A stretch of 64,000 bases of DNA, taken from Hexactinellida sp. DTS-2022. Lineage: Eukaryota > Porifera > Hexactinellida. The DNA lies in the NCBI GenBank assembly GCA_028753945.1, contig JAPNXP010000001.1, positions 8,918,501-8,982,500 of the forward strand, read 5' to 3'. A program made the translations under genes and the position numbers. Positions within the stretch are counted from its first letter, which is position 1, and every line of letters begins with the position of its first letter. Shown piece after piece: positions 10,016 through 20,577 of this stretch. The notes under the pieces were generated by a model. The model was not told the DNA's origin and did no database searches. It worked only from the letters and a program-made list of their open reading frames with translations.

Positions 10016-10134
10016 AAATCCAAAATTGGAGCCTGCGCCGACAGCATGTTTCTTTGGAGGCACTATCAATAAACAACACAAAAATATAGTGCCACCAAAG
10101 GAACATGCGTCGGCACAGGCTCCAATTTTGGATT
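10016..10134. mobile_element. Foldback MITE, family A, copy 5
   Basis: The arms aatccaaaattggagcctg and its reverse complement flank a short loop around 10070. It sits in the permuted 1.2-kb repeat inside the MULE, as copies 1 and 2 sit in their units. Confidence 0.85.
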
Positions 10135-10299
10135 TTTTTTTACTTATCATTTTCCTTTCTTTCAGTTTAATACTTTTTATTAAATACTCATTATTAGACT
10201 GAATAATTAGTATTGGGATAAATGAAATTAATGGAATTGGGAACCCATGGAACTATTTTTAATTGAAATTATATATATACTACACATTCTTCCAGTCTT

Positions 10300-10515
10300 G
10301 AATATACTTCGGCCCGTGACCTACGTTCGGCCTTATTCCAGATTTATAATTCGGCCTTATTCCAGTCTTGAATATAATTCGGCCTTATTCCGGATTTATA
10401 ATTCGACCTTATTCCAGTCTTGAATATAATTCGGCCTTATTCCGGATTTATAATTCGACCTTATTCCAGTCTCATATTCGGCCTTATTCCGGATTTACAA
10501 TTCGGCCTTATTCAG
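10300..10515. repeat. Right subterminal repeat block of the MULE
   Basis: An inverted counterpart of 6900-7210: repeated ttcggccttattccggattt and ccagtcttgaatataattcg modules ending ttcggccttattcag. The two blocks are not perfect mirror copies, so subterminal modules have been duplicated or lost independently. Confidence 0.85.
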
Positions 10516-10522
10516 TCAACTC

Positions 10523-10956
10523 GGACAGAAGATATAGGCACTGAAGATATTAGTGCTGAGGATCTAGATATAGGGACAGGGAATATTAATACTGAAGATA
10601 TTGGTACTAGCGAGTGCTCCTATGGAGATACAGCTACAGGGGGCAGTAGTATTCCCCCTGAAACAGATGGCAGTAATACTGTGCGTATTCCGCTAGCCTC
10701 CTCCAAACGGGAGTTTGGCCACAGGGGACCGAATAGTAGTCATTCCGATAATGCGAGTAGGGAGACACACGAGCAGCAGCCTAGGGGGGAGAGGAGAGAT
10801 CATAGTACGCACCCTAGGGGACATAGTACGCACCCTAGGGGACATAGTACACACTCTAGGGGACATAATCTACACCATAGGGGGAATAATACATACCATA
10901 GGGCCAGGGGATATGATCCGCACCATAGAGGACATAATACACACCCACATAGAAGA
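10523..10956 (+). pseudogene. Second copy of the orphan gene, 3' part after the transposon
   Basis: Reading resumes with repeated D-I-G-T-E-D text on both sides of the insertion (PPEDIGTE before; EDIGTEDISAEDL after). This shows the transposon landed within one continuous coding segment. The tail is His/Arg/Gly-rich with HSTHPRG-type 7-8 residue repeats and ends THPHRR-stop. The tail differs from the Phe-Gln-Arg repeats of the 4243 copy, so the two paralogues expanded different minisatellites at the same C-terminal position. Confidence 0.75.
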
Positions 10957-11035
10957 TAGTACACGCATCCTAGAGGGGGAAGCAGAAGGGATATAGAGAG
11001 TATAAGCAGTATAGAGAGACTTCCATGCAAATACA

Positions 11036-13899
11036 TTGACTTTACCCATTAGCATTCCAATTTCTAATTTAGCTCATATAATTTCTTCACAATTCGAAAT
11101 TATTTCATCCTCCGAAGTATCAAAAATTCCAAAGATTAGCTTGGATAATGAGGTTATAGAATTAGAAAAAGGCAATTGTTCGAAATCAATTAGAGAATTT
11201 GAATCTTCATCACTAGATTTACCGACTAGTGCAAACAGTGATGGTATAAATCTAGATTCACTTGATGATGTTGAAGAAATAAAACGAGGAGAATTTGAAT
11301 TATCCAGGCAAGAATGGGACCTTATTTATCCAAAATGGTCAAAAAATACGCTAAAACCAGGATGGACGAATATTTTTAATGATAAAATTGCAAGGTATTA
11401 CCCTATTTGTGTAATCAAATTTTTATACAACAGGATCAACAAAAGGTATATGGTACGGAATTGTCCATTTTTTGTTGCAGCAGCAACCTGCAAATTTAGC
11501 AAATGTTTTAGCTTTAAATTTGTAATGGAAACGCCTGAAACGTTAGAAAACAAAGGTTTGAGGATAAAGTATGTTGTACCGGATCAATTTCAATGGAGCA
11601 TTTTTCTCATCGTTGTTCATATAGCTGTCATTTAGTAGGTGATAATAGAGAGGTTGTAGCAAAACAACTTGAAAATTCTAGTCCCTCTAATTATCATTAT
11701 TCACTATTCACTGATTCAGAAAAAATATCTGTTGCAAAACATGGAAACTTCAATTATTTACATTCAACTGATCTACTTAGAAAAGTAAAATCTCAACACT
11801 TAGCAAAGTCGAGATTAGACAACGATCCATGGCAAGATATAGTTATTACCAAAATGTCATAGGCAAGTACTATCGTAGGAAATCATCTCAATGGCTATGT
11901 CCAAATGCTCTGCCATACTCCATTAATGATTCACTTATATAGTGAAGAACAGATCCTGTTGTTGAAATACTTGGAAAAAGGGTGTTTAACTTTGCATTTC
12001 GATACAACTGGTTCTGTAATCAGAAAGTTAGATAAATTTCAGAAAAATATCTTGTACTATGCCTTGTCAGTAAAACATCCCGAAGCCAGGGTCAGCCCAA
12101 TACCACTTGCCGCAATGATATCCAGTGAACAAACAAATGTAGAAATTTCAAATTTTCTTAATCGATGGTTATATGATGTCAAAAAAGTTACTAATAAACT
12201 AATAGTGCCCAATCATATTGAAGTTGATTATAGTTGGGCAATGCTTCACAGCGTTTGCTACAGTTTCTGCAAAGAAACTTTAGAAAATTATCTCAATACT
12301 TGTTGGCAATATATTCAGACACATTCATCAAGTACTCATTCTCCCAAAACTATAATTCATATTTGTACAGCACACGTTATGAATCGCTTTAGTTATAAAC
12401 TGGGGCATAACTTTCAATTAGACAAACAACGGAAGCAAAAGATTATGTTTATTATGGCTCGAATGGTTAGTTGTACAATATTCGATGAAATGAATCAACT
12501 TTTTATTTCCCTTTGTATGATAAGTCTAAGTAAGAATTTATATCCTGAGATCCAAAAATATTTCGACAAACTCGACAATGCCATCAGCATTAGCAGTGAA
12601 GAGTTTAATGTCGATCTAGAATATTTACCAGAGCTAAATGAAGAACTTCCTAATAGTTTAGGGGATGGTAATACATATAGAACGAGATCGCCTTTCGGTA
12701 TACATTTTCAAAGTGAATTACAAAATTGCATACAAGTAATTTCAAAATTAGAAAGCAAAAAGCGGGTACATAACATACAAACTAATTTGCATTTTCTACC
12801 TGATTTCCCGAAATTTTTAGTCACGTATTACATGCCAATATGTCCTCTCTGGTCAGGATTAATACTAGGTCCACAATTATATCCTAACTATCCAAGCATG
12901 ACATATACTAATGCCATTGCCGATAATTGGATGCGAATAGTAAAAATTACAATATTAAAAAATGAATCCAAACTCAGAGCTGGAGATTTCATAAGGAAAT
13001 TACGCCAAGGCATTGTTGGAAGAATTAAAGCATTTTGCTTCGCTTTCGAACCATTAAGTGCTAAAGTTATTAAGCGAGAGAAAACAAAAAAAATTAAATA
13101 TGACGATCTAATTGAAGAGATCTGGGAAAGGAGGAAAAAAAAGAGAAGCTACTTTGAACCCAGAAAAGGTATATTTGGTGATTTTACAGATTTAAAGAGA
13201 ACAAAAATATCTAATAAATCCAAGTTAAATTCCAAATCTAAAATTAATAATTTCTCTCAATATCTAGAAAAACCTCAAAATGCTCCAATTCAACTAGCAA
13301 AGCCAACAATAAAAGATGTGGGTAATTCTCTCCTCATTAAGGAATCCGAAGATTCTCTTTCCTTCGATGATAGTGTTACATTCCATTTTCATGGTAAATT
13401 CAACCCAGTAAATTCATGTTGGCAGAGAGAGAAATGTAAAGATCTCGGGTTGAACTATACGTTGGGGATTATATATGAAAATGAATCCACGAACAAAGAT
13501 CTTGAAATTAGACGTCTAGTACCCAGTAGAGAAAAAAGAATATCCCCAGATGGCAATTGTTTATTTAGATCCTTATCCTTTGTCATCACAGGAACAGATT
13601 ACAATCATCAACTTATAAGGGAACTTATAGTTAACAAAATTAAGGGAGAATACAGAGAACAAAGTTCGAAATATTGCAACGCTCATAATGACTTATTGCC
13701 TGAAGGCAAATGTCAGTCTGTAGAGGAATACCTTAAAATTAGCATGATGGATCGCATAGGATCTTGGGGAACTGATTTAGAGATATTTTTAATGGCACAA
13801 ATACTGAGCACTGATATTTTTGTTTACAAAGATGATGAGAGAAACTGGATGAAATTTTCAGGATATGGCTTTAACGACGGCATTCTGTTCATGAATTGA
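11036..13899 (+). pseudogene. Broken MULE-like transposase with C-terminal OTU protease domain
   Basis: Three blocks of one protein lie in series. Frame 2 runs 11036-~11600, then shifts by one base near 11600 (a T run) into frame 1. That frame is cut by one in-frame TAG at 11860-11862 and runs on to 13899. No ATG is found near the 5' end, so the N-terminus is probably truncated. The middle part shows a transposase-like D...D...C-x2-H layout (LHFDTTGSVIRK; HIEVDYSWAMLHS; ICTAHVMNRF) and a conserved YTNAIADNWMRI. The last ~130 residues are an OTU cysteine-protease fold: SPDGNCLFRSLSF has the catalytic D-G-N-C motif, and the tail has EIFLMAQILSTDIFVY. OTU domains in MULE-type elements are known. 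No clear terminal repeats or target duplication were found. The copy is probably dead. Confidence 0.75.
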
Positions 13900-14154
13900 C
13901 TGAAAGCAGGATTTATTTGAGGTTGTATATGAGTCATTTTCAACCAGTGGTCAAGGTCAAAGAAATACCTAAATTTAGTAATAAATGAAAGTATTTTATC
14001 TATCTTTAGAAGTAGTGTAGTATGAGTATATCATGTAGAAATACAAGTAACATTAGTATCAAATGATTTTTCGCTTATGTACGACTATTAAACAGTCACA
14101 CTAATTAATAGGCAATATTACATTACAATAGAAATTTCATGTAAATTTGCATTG

Positions 14155-14473
14155 TCACTGTCACGTGGTTTGGGATGGTATGTGTTAACAATTGAAATGG
14201 TGCAAAGCTACACTCGTGAAATGTGTGGGAATAAAATTTCAGCACAATCTGATAATGCATTGGGAAGTTATGAGTGTGAATATCATGCTCACTCGACTTG
14301 AGTGGGGAATATATAGTAAATATTGGCCATTTTTGCATAGTCACTGTCACGTGGTTTGCGATGGTATGTGTTAACAATTGAAATGGTGCAAAGCTACACT
14401 CGTGAAATGTGTGGGAATAAAATTTCAGCACAATCTGATAATGCATTGGGAAGTTATGAGTGTGAATATCATG
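14155..14473. repeat. Tandem duplication of a ~183-bp segment
   Basis: The segment from cactgtcacgtggtttg through gaatatcatgctc occurs at 14155-14290 and again at 14338-14473, nearly identical. It lies just downstream of the OTU-transposase remnant and could be part of that element's 3' end. It is not coding; the long minus frame across it is produced by the duplication. Confidence 0.85.
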
Positions 14474-14525
14474 CTCGTTATTCGCTGCTATTCTCGCTGC
14501 TAACTTCACATCCATTACAATGGAA

Positions 14526-14571
14526 TACATAACATTTGTATGTGTACATATACACATACAAATGTTATGTA
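14526..14571. repeat. 46-bp near-perfect palindrome
   Basis: The arm tacataacatttgtatgtg and its complement meet around 14548 with one mismatched pair. It could extrude as a cruciform or form an RNA hairpin. No terminator or gene context supports a specific role. Confidence 0.8.
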
Positions 14572-14572
14572 C

Positions 14573-15243
14573 CCGCCAAAATTGGCAAAATCTCCCGCTT
14601 TTTGGTTTTCAGAGGTTGGCAACCCTGAGAGTCCAGATGGCTTGCGAAGGTTTGAATTTCTCTAAAATTGCTGAAATAGTATCAGTGATGCCTTATTATA
14701 ATGCTGAAGAAATAATTTTTAGCTTTGTTAAGTTAAATAAAACATCCCAAAGGAATAAGCTAAATTATTATGGCACCCTTTCCAGTAGTATACTGACGAT
14801 AAATTTAATGATATCGAGCTATGCTTTGAATATGAACCCAGTAAAGAATTTTTGAATATATCTAAGTCGGCGACATCTATATACTACCTATAAATAAATA
14901 AACATTTTAGTAGAAACTTTGAAAATTAGAGAAAATTAATTCCTTAATTATAGCTATATCATTTTATTGTATTATTGCATACATACATTGGGTCAATACT
15001 AGATACGTGGGAAGAAATTTGATAGTAGAACTAGAAAAATAAGCGTTTCCTAATTGTAGATATCCAAACTTACTAAATAATCATATTGTATCGTTCTATT
15101 CATGATAGATTTTTTAAAGCATATATTTTGAGACTTGAGTCTCCCGCTTTTTCATCTTCGACCTCCCGCTTTTTGGGTAAAACTCGAGAACCGCCAAATG
15201 TCAAAACCTCCCGCTTTTTGATTTCCATAGGTTGACATCCCTG
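14573..15243. mobile_element. Two hAT-like element ends (fragments)
   Basis: The stretches 14573-14626 and 15139-15243 share ccgccaaa...aatctcccgctttttg and end in aggttggcaaccctg or aggttgacatccctg. Reversed, these read CAGGG(T/A)TG(C/T)CAACCT, a hAT-type terminus. Both are in the same orientation, so they are two related ends, not one intact element. Between them is AT-rich DNA with no gene recognised. Confidence 0.55.
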
Positions 15244-15483
15244 ACTTAACAATTGATAGAAAATCCTTTTATACTACTTGAATCAATACTGGGACAACCT
15301 TCGAATCTAATTGGTGAAAGGTTTTGTCACCTTTTGGGATGGAATGTGAATTATCAAAAATCGTTACTTCAGGTGCACATCTGTAATTACCCCATAAGAC
15401 ATCTATCCTGAAATTACAGTTCTTAGTTAATAAAACTCTGTTCTATGACGAGTGATTTACGGATAAATAACGAACCAAGACCG

Positions 15484-15535
15484 GCAGTGATTCCAATACT
15501 GGGCCACTATACTAATAGTATGGTCGGCATAGTAA
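15484..15535. repeat. Single diverged hairpin repeat unit
   Basis: gattccaatactgggccact followed by atactaatagtatggtcggc resembles the 2563-3085 units with a small change at the centre. It is preceded at 15370-15460 by an inverted fragment of the 1.2-kb repeat, the same neighbour relation as at 2452-2563. The two families therefore travel together. Confidence 0.8.
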
Positions 15536-15789
15536 AAACAATTACATATTAAGTAGAAGCACCCTAGATTACTTATTTCGAAAAATAATTGCATTGCATA
15601 TACGTATTTAAGTGAATATACTAACCAATCCCTGGTCCAGAAATTTGAGTGAGTGCATTGCCTTATGTATAGAATGCTATGGCTGTGGCTTAATTTTATG
15701 TAGTTAGCTTTCCCGTCGAATGTGCCCTCCTGAATGTAACATCTATAAAAGTTGAAATGGACTACTGTATGCTCATAACTGCTAATCAA

Positions 15790-16235
15790 TCTGAGTCGTA
15801 TCCCTGTACGGGCTCCAATTTTTCCCTGTACATTGGACAAAATCCCTGTACACCTCCCAAACATTTTTACACCTCCCAATTTTTTTATTTTTTTATATTT
15901 TTCGCTGCGCTCGCTCGTCCGGGGAATTACTATACACTTACATATCGAAATTACCACTTTGGAAAGGAGAAAGCGTTTAATTATATACTGTACAGGGAAT
16001 CCCTTGTACGCTTGAATAAATATATAAACCAAGTTATGCCTTTATGTGGTCAATGCAGAATGCATGGCAGAATATACTATCATCACTGTAGCTGTAGACA
16101 TTTTAGGCATTATTTGACTCATAATTAGTAAATTAAAAATTCTTTTACAAATGGAATAAATCCCTGTACGCCTGTATAGAGCATCCAAAATTGTTCAAAT
16201 CCCTGTACTGTACAGGGAATCCCTGTACGGTTGGC
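15790..16235. repeat. Repeat rich in aatccctgtac motifs
   Basis: The motif ccctgtac recurs near 15800, 15825, 15840, 16150, 16200 and 16220, and its reverse complement occurs at 15990 and 16210. The right end reads tacggttggcaggtatg, which reversed is a catacctgccaacc-type transposon terminus. The interior has ttcgctgcgctcgctcg. There is no coding region; the frames seen here are short chance ORFs. Confidence 0.45.
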
Positions 16236-16239
16236 AGGT

Positions 16240-17870
16240 ATGATTTATTAATAATGCTATTATTCCAGGTCTTAATTAAGGAATAACAGGCCGAATTACT
16301 AGGATATATACTGGCTCAAACCAAGCTAGAACAAATTTAGTACAAATTCTGTAATCATTACTATAAGTTTTTAAAATGCAAGGGCTTAATTAATTAAATT
16401 TCGGTTAGAGAGTCCTGTAGGCCAAAGGTTACATGAGGAAGACATATTCAAATGTGTTATTGGATTTGCAAGTGATTCATTATTAGAACCTAATTCTATT
16501 TAGTATGCACTATTAATTAGGTTAATTTATGTTCAAATTATAATCAAATAGAAATATTTTGTACATTAAAACTTAAAAGTATCGATTTTGGTTATTATAA
16601 AATGGGTCACGGTTCAGAGGTTCAAAATCCTTGATCTAACTAACATAGTTTAATGGTTGTAAATTAATTAAATATAGGCATAACTGTAATAAATCTGATA
16701 CACTATTGAAATAGAAAAAATTGTTGCACAATACCATGCTTTTTGTCCTCTAGACAGTTATATTTATTATATCAATTATTATTTACAAACTTTTCGTTCC
16801 GTGTTACGGGTGTTTTCACATCTTTCATTATGATTTAACTTACCTCCCTCGCTTAAGTGCTAACACTCGAATTTAAATGGCTAACATTTTTTGTCACCTT
16901 TAAATGTGAATATTTCTCTTCAAAAACCAATAGATCATTGTCGCAGTACAAAATTACCCCTGTAATCTTTGACCCCAATTTTCAGTATTATGGGGCCGGT
17001 CTTTCCAATTAATTCTGGACAAAGAAACAAACAGACAACAATTGCTTTTAAAAAATATATATAGATATAACACAATGTATCAACAGGTGAAACCTGCCTA
17101 ATTTTACAATATAATAAAGAACCTAAATAATTGTGTGGGACATAAGAAATGGACTGAAGAGAGTTAAAAACAGGCGGCTGTAACGGCATATCGGGGGTGG
17201 CGGCGATATTTTCCTAACACTGAGCAAGTGCTAAAAGCCACTAAAATGTTAGAGCAGTATTCAGGAATATTATGGAAATTTGAATGAAATTGTAACCTAT
17301 TCCCCCCAAATAGCTAGCCCCAAAGCTAACCCTATTAATTTGATTCTCTTTATGGAGACAATAGACAATACCTCTCCAGGCTTCCAGGGATATCATTACC
17401 AGAAATTAGAAAATACAACCAATAAAATCAGTTAGAAAACAAATGGAAGATCAATAAATATATAAAGGAAAGATCAAATGTGAAGATAGAAAATCTAGTT
17501 TGAAATGGTTGAAAAATAATAAAGTTTGAGAATCATTGTGTTGAAGGATCATTAGATTCGATATGAATATAATCTGCTTGTGTGCCAATGTGTGGGGACA
17601 TTTGTTTACAAAATATAGATTTGAAATTTGCGCATGCGCAGATTTCAAAACAATACAACCATCAAACTTGACAGACAGCGTATATAACCCATGTTATTGT
17701 AAGTAATTTCGAAAATATATAGATAGGTAGTTATATATGTATATGCCAACCGTTTTCCAATATAGTGTTGTTATATCTGATATGTTCCTATAATTGGTGT
17801 GCTTATTTCCGCACCTACTGTATATAAATTATTATATGCACATTATAAAATTTCCAACATTACACAAACT
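16240..17870. other. AT-rich intergenic stretch, no gene recognised
   Basis: No ORF here has recognisable protein features. A Helitron-like leading end in reverse orientation lies at about 17000-17080 (aaacaaacagacaacaattg). A fragment at 17755-17820 (gatatgttcctataattggt, gcttatttccgcacctactg) is homologous to 32640-32712. Confidence 0.6.
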
Positions 17871-17926
17871 AGATTATGGATAATATTAGTGATAATAATT
17901 TTGCTTTCTACATTTACTTATTAGCA

Positions 17927-18391
17927 ATGGATAATAGAGAAATTTTTCTGGCGATGGAGGAAATGAGGCGGCGAATGGCCGCTCAGGAAGAGGAGATGAG
18001 GCGGGGGAGGGACGCCCAAGACGAGGTGACCGCGAGGCTTCGAGGACGGATCTTCCATTTAGAAGAGGAGGTGCTGGCGACAAGTGAAGAACTGCGTGTT
18101 TCCAGAATGAGGGAAGTGGAAGTGAATAGACGCCTTCAGGAGACTGAGCGGCGTCTAGACGAAAGCTGGCGCTGGGAGCGCAGCTATCAGATAAGAGGGG
18201 AGAGGGCGGAGAACGCCGCCAGAATATGGGAAGCAAGAGTCCGTTCCCTTAGTCGATGGGAGGCCGAAGCTTGCCGGCTACGAGAGCAGGAGTGGGTAGC
18301 TGAGGTGAATAGAAGAGCGGCTGCATATAGAGCAGAGATTGAGGAGCGGGAGCGATTTTGGAGATCGAGGGAAAGAGCGTGGCGGGAGTAA
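17927..18391 (+). CDS. Orphan Arg/Glu-rich coiled-coil protein
   Basis: Not recognised. The frame is open from an ATG at 17876, but I prefer the ATG at 17927 because the preceding 17 residues are AT-driven and the charged protein starts at MDNREIFLAM (154 aa). Almost the whole product is one predicted long helix (EEMRRRMAAQEEEMRR; WEAEACRLREQEWVAEVNRR) rich in R, E, A and W. Its base composition is much more GC-rich than the flanking DNA, consistent with a real or recently captured coding segment. No signal peptide, membrane segment or intron is seen. Composition is similar to the 4243 family, but I see no clear alignment. Confidence 0.5.
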   Translation: MDNREIFLAMEEMRRRMAAQEEEMRRGRDAQDEVTARLRGRIFHLEEEVLATSEELRVSRMREVEVNRRLQETERRLDESWRWERSYQIRGERAENAARIWEARVRSLSRWEAEACRLREQEWVAEVNRRAAAYRAEIEERERFWRSRERAWRE

Positions 18392-18411
18392 GAAATTACT
18401 TCTTGTAGTGG

Positions 18412-18535
18412 CGCAGTTGGCCTTTTAGAGTAGTTGGCCTTTTTAGAGTAGTTGGCCTTTTTAGAGTAGTTGGCCTTTAGAGTAGTTGGCCTTATTATGT
18501 AGATTTGGCCTATTAGAGTGGATTGGCCTTATGGC
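18412..18535. repeat. Short tandem repeat (~18-19 bp) after the orphan ORF
   Basis: About six copies of agagtagttggcctttt follow the stop codon of the orphan ORF. Downstream, 18640-18855 has ccccgatacgcgg-type repeats ending tgttccactgta, a Tc1-like MITE end (reversed CAGTGGAACACCGCGTATCG). Confidence 0.8.
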
Positions 18536-19084
18536 TGATATTTAAGCAGTACTACACATTACAATTTCACATTATAGTTTACCTACACTAGGAGTCACAA
18601 ATCTATGCTATTCACGGAATTTCTTTTTTGAAAAACTCCCCCGATTACCTCAGCACGAGTCTCTAGCGTGAGTGGGTGACGCTTACCGGCCATTACAAAG
18701 AATACTAAGCTGCTCAAAAGTAAAAGCATGTTACTCAAGAGAAATAATCTTCGGTGGAGTGCCCCGATAAGTGAATGGCGCCCCGATACGCGGGGTTATT
18801 TTTAATGGGAAAAAAACAAATTCCAACCGACTGCCCCGATACGCGGTGTTCCACTGTAATAACAATCACTACAAATTTAGGTCTCTGTATATAATTATAC
18901 TTTTTATATTTAGTTTGTCAGTAAATAAATACCATTGTTCTATTTTGTAATATTGTATAATATAGTATCACATTGTGTCACTTCATGCACAACACTAGTT
19001 TAATTGTTGCAAACAATTTTACATGGGCGAATATTAACGTAATATGATGGACATGTAGCTTATAGCATATACGTGGTGTTTAAC

Positions 19085-19435
19085 AATTTAATCAAATTCC
19101 ACTCGATTCCACTATTCAGTCAAATTCCACTCGATTCCACTATTCAGTCAAATTCCACTCGATTCCACTCGATTCCACTATTCAGTCAAAGATTCCACTC
19201 GATTCCACTGTTCAGTCGGTTTTTAGAAAATCCACTCGATTCCACCGTTCAGTCAATTCCACTAAAATTCAGTAATTCCACTAGATTCCACTAGATTCCA
19301 CTGGATTCCACTAGATTCCACCATTCAGTCACCCTAGATTCCACTGGATTCCACTAGGTTCCACTGGATTCCACTAGATTCCACTAGATTCCACTGGATT
19401 CCACTGGATTCCACTAGATTCCACTATTCAGTCAG
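19085..19435. repeat. Minisatellite of attccact(a/c/g)g units
   Basis: About 30 copies of a 10-bp unit (attccactag/attccactcg) are broken at intervals by attcagtca. This gives a two-level pattern in the first half and a plain decamer array in the second. It is non-coding. Confidence 0.9.
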
Positions 19436-19440
19436 CCCCC

Positions 19441-19644
19441 CAGGGACCGGCAACCTTTTGAATGATGTGTGCCAGTTTACCTATAATGTCAACATATTTA
19501 TGACCTTGCGTGCCAAACATAATTTATTTTTAGAGAAAACATAATATGGTCACCACGGAAAATGTTTGGTGAATCACTTGGCGTGCCATGGAAAACACTT
19601 CGCGTGCCATAAGTGGCACGCGTGCCTAGGGTTGCCGACCCCTG
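19441..19644. mobile_element. hAT-like MITE, CAGGG(A/G)-termini
   Basis: The ends are CAGGGACCGGCAACC and, reversed from the right, CAGGGGTCGGCAACC. Subterminal gtggcacgcgtgcc palindromes are typical of hAT MITEs. No 8-bp target duplication survives. It lies directly against the decamer minisatellite. Confidence 0.7.
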
Positions 19645-19713
19645 CTATATACAATCAATAATTTCAATTACTATACAAAATACAGTATATATGAAATTTG
19701 CAACTAACTTCAT

Positions 19714-19897
19714 CAGTGTTTTTTTAAGGATTTGCTCAGAGGGCCCTGCCAACAATTAGAGGCCCTCGCCCCAACAATTAGAGGCCCTCACTCTACATTT
19801 CATGATATTGGGTACTTAGCACGTTAAAAATTAGAGGCCCATGGAGAAAAATAAGAAGTCCATTTTGGGCCACTAATTTGCCTTAAAAAAAACACTG
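19714..19897. mobile_element. hAT-like MITE with exact 8-bp target duplication
   Basis: A 184-bp element with termini CAGTGTTTTTTTAAGG and the complement CCTTAAAAAAAACACTG. It is flanked by aacttcat on both sides (19706-19713, 19898-19905). The interior repeats attagaggccc several times. Its ends match the element at 58632-58761, but the interior does not. Confidence 0.9.
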
Positions 19898-20008
19898 AAC
19901 TTCATACTATAATGGTTTGACAATAAGTAATATTGAGTTCATATAATGCTTCAGCATTGTTGTGGGTAGAGACACGTGGATAGTTGAAATCTATTTTCAT
20001 TTCCATGA

Positions 20009-20082
20009 TTAGAGCAATGACCAAGCATAATTTTTGAGAAAGTGTTGATTTACCCAAAAATTATCCTTGGTCATTGCTCTAA
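20009..20082. mobile_element. 74-bp foldback element
   Basis: The arms ttagagcaatgaccaagcat (20009-20035) and its near complement (20056-20082) surround a 20-base loop. Internal mismatches are few. The termini TTA/TAA do not distinguish target duplication from arm. Confidence 0.75.
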
Positions 20083-20577
20083 CATATAAATGAAAGTTGC
20101 AATCAACTATACAAATTCAGGTGACCCTACTCAAATGCTGATGCATGCTCTATATTCAAATAATGTTAATAAAGTTAAAATGCCTACTCACAAAAAGTAG
20201 ACGGAAAATATTTTTAATTAATAAATAAAATTATTAAATGGAATTGTTGACTATTTAAAATCATAAAATTATCGATCTAAAAAGTCAATTTTTAGGATTA
20301 TTATAGTTACTAATCAAGGTTATAGACGTGTTTCATATCAATGCTTTGTGACTCATGAGAGATCCGTAGTCCCGTTTGAAGGGGCAACTTTGACAAGTGC
20401 CCTGGTTAAAAAGTTACCGCTTCAAATATCTAAGCATATGACCTTGTTTAATTATAGCTCTGTAACATGATCTAGTCGTAGTCCTATTTTCCTAATTATA
20501 AGTTATAACATTTGACTGTAGAACTATTTAAATAGACTATCTTATTCAGCTGTAATATTTAGTAGTGTACATCAATA

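Larger units (their letters stand above)
6894..10522 (+). mobile_element. Complete 3.6-kb MULE (Mutator-like) transposon
   Basis: The element is flanked by an exact 9-bp duplication, ggacagaag (6885-6893 and 10523-10531), the usual MULE target-site size. The ends are related inverted repeats: left GGAAAGCTGAATAACGCCGAA, right (complement) GAGTTGACTGAATAAGGCC. Inside each end is a block of repeated ggaataaggccgaattataa / ttcaagactggaataagg modules (about 6900-7210 and, inverted, 10300-10515). It encodes one intact transposase (7447-9105). The right half (9221-10200) carries repeat-family DNA: a hairpin unit, a permuted 1.2-kb unit and a foldback MITE. These are either passengers or later insertions. 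Confidence 0.88.

Noticed and set aside
10800..11055. Cys/Leu-rich minus-strand frames near the end of the broken copy
   Set aside because: They are complements of the His/Arg/Gly repeat codons of the plus-strand pseudogene.
11593..11862. Separate 89-residue gene between the two long frames
   Set aside because: It is in frame with the 11905 block apart from one TAG and continues the 11036 block after a one-base shift, so it is part of one broken protein.
14123..14557. 144-residue minus-strand frame
   Set aside because: It spans two copies of a 183-bp duplication, shows no domain, and repeats the same text twice because of that duplication.
15890..15925. ttcgctgcgctcgctcgtcc, reminiscent of GC-rich viral terminal repeats
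   Set aside because: Short, not part of a T-shaped palindrome, and with no associated replication gene; similar strings occur in cellular transposons.
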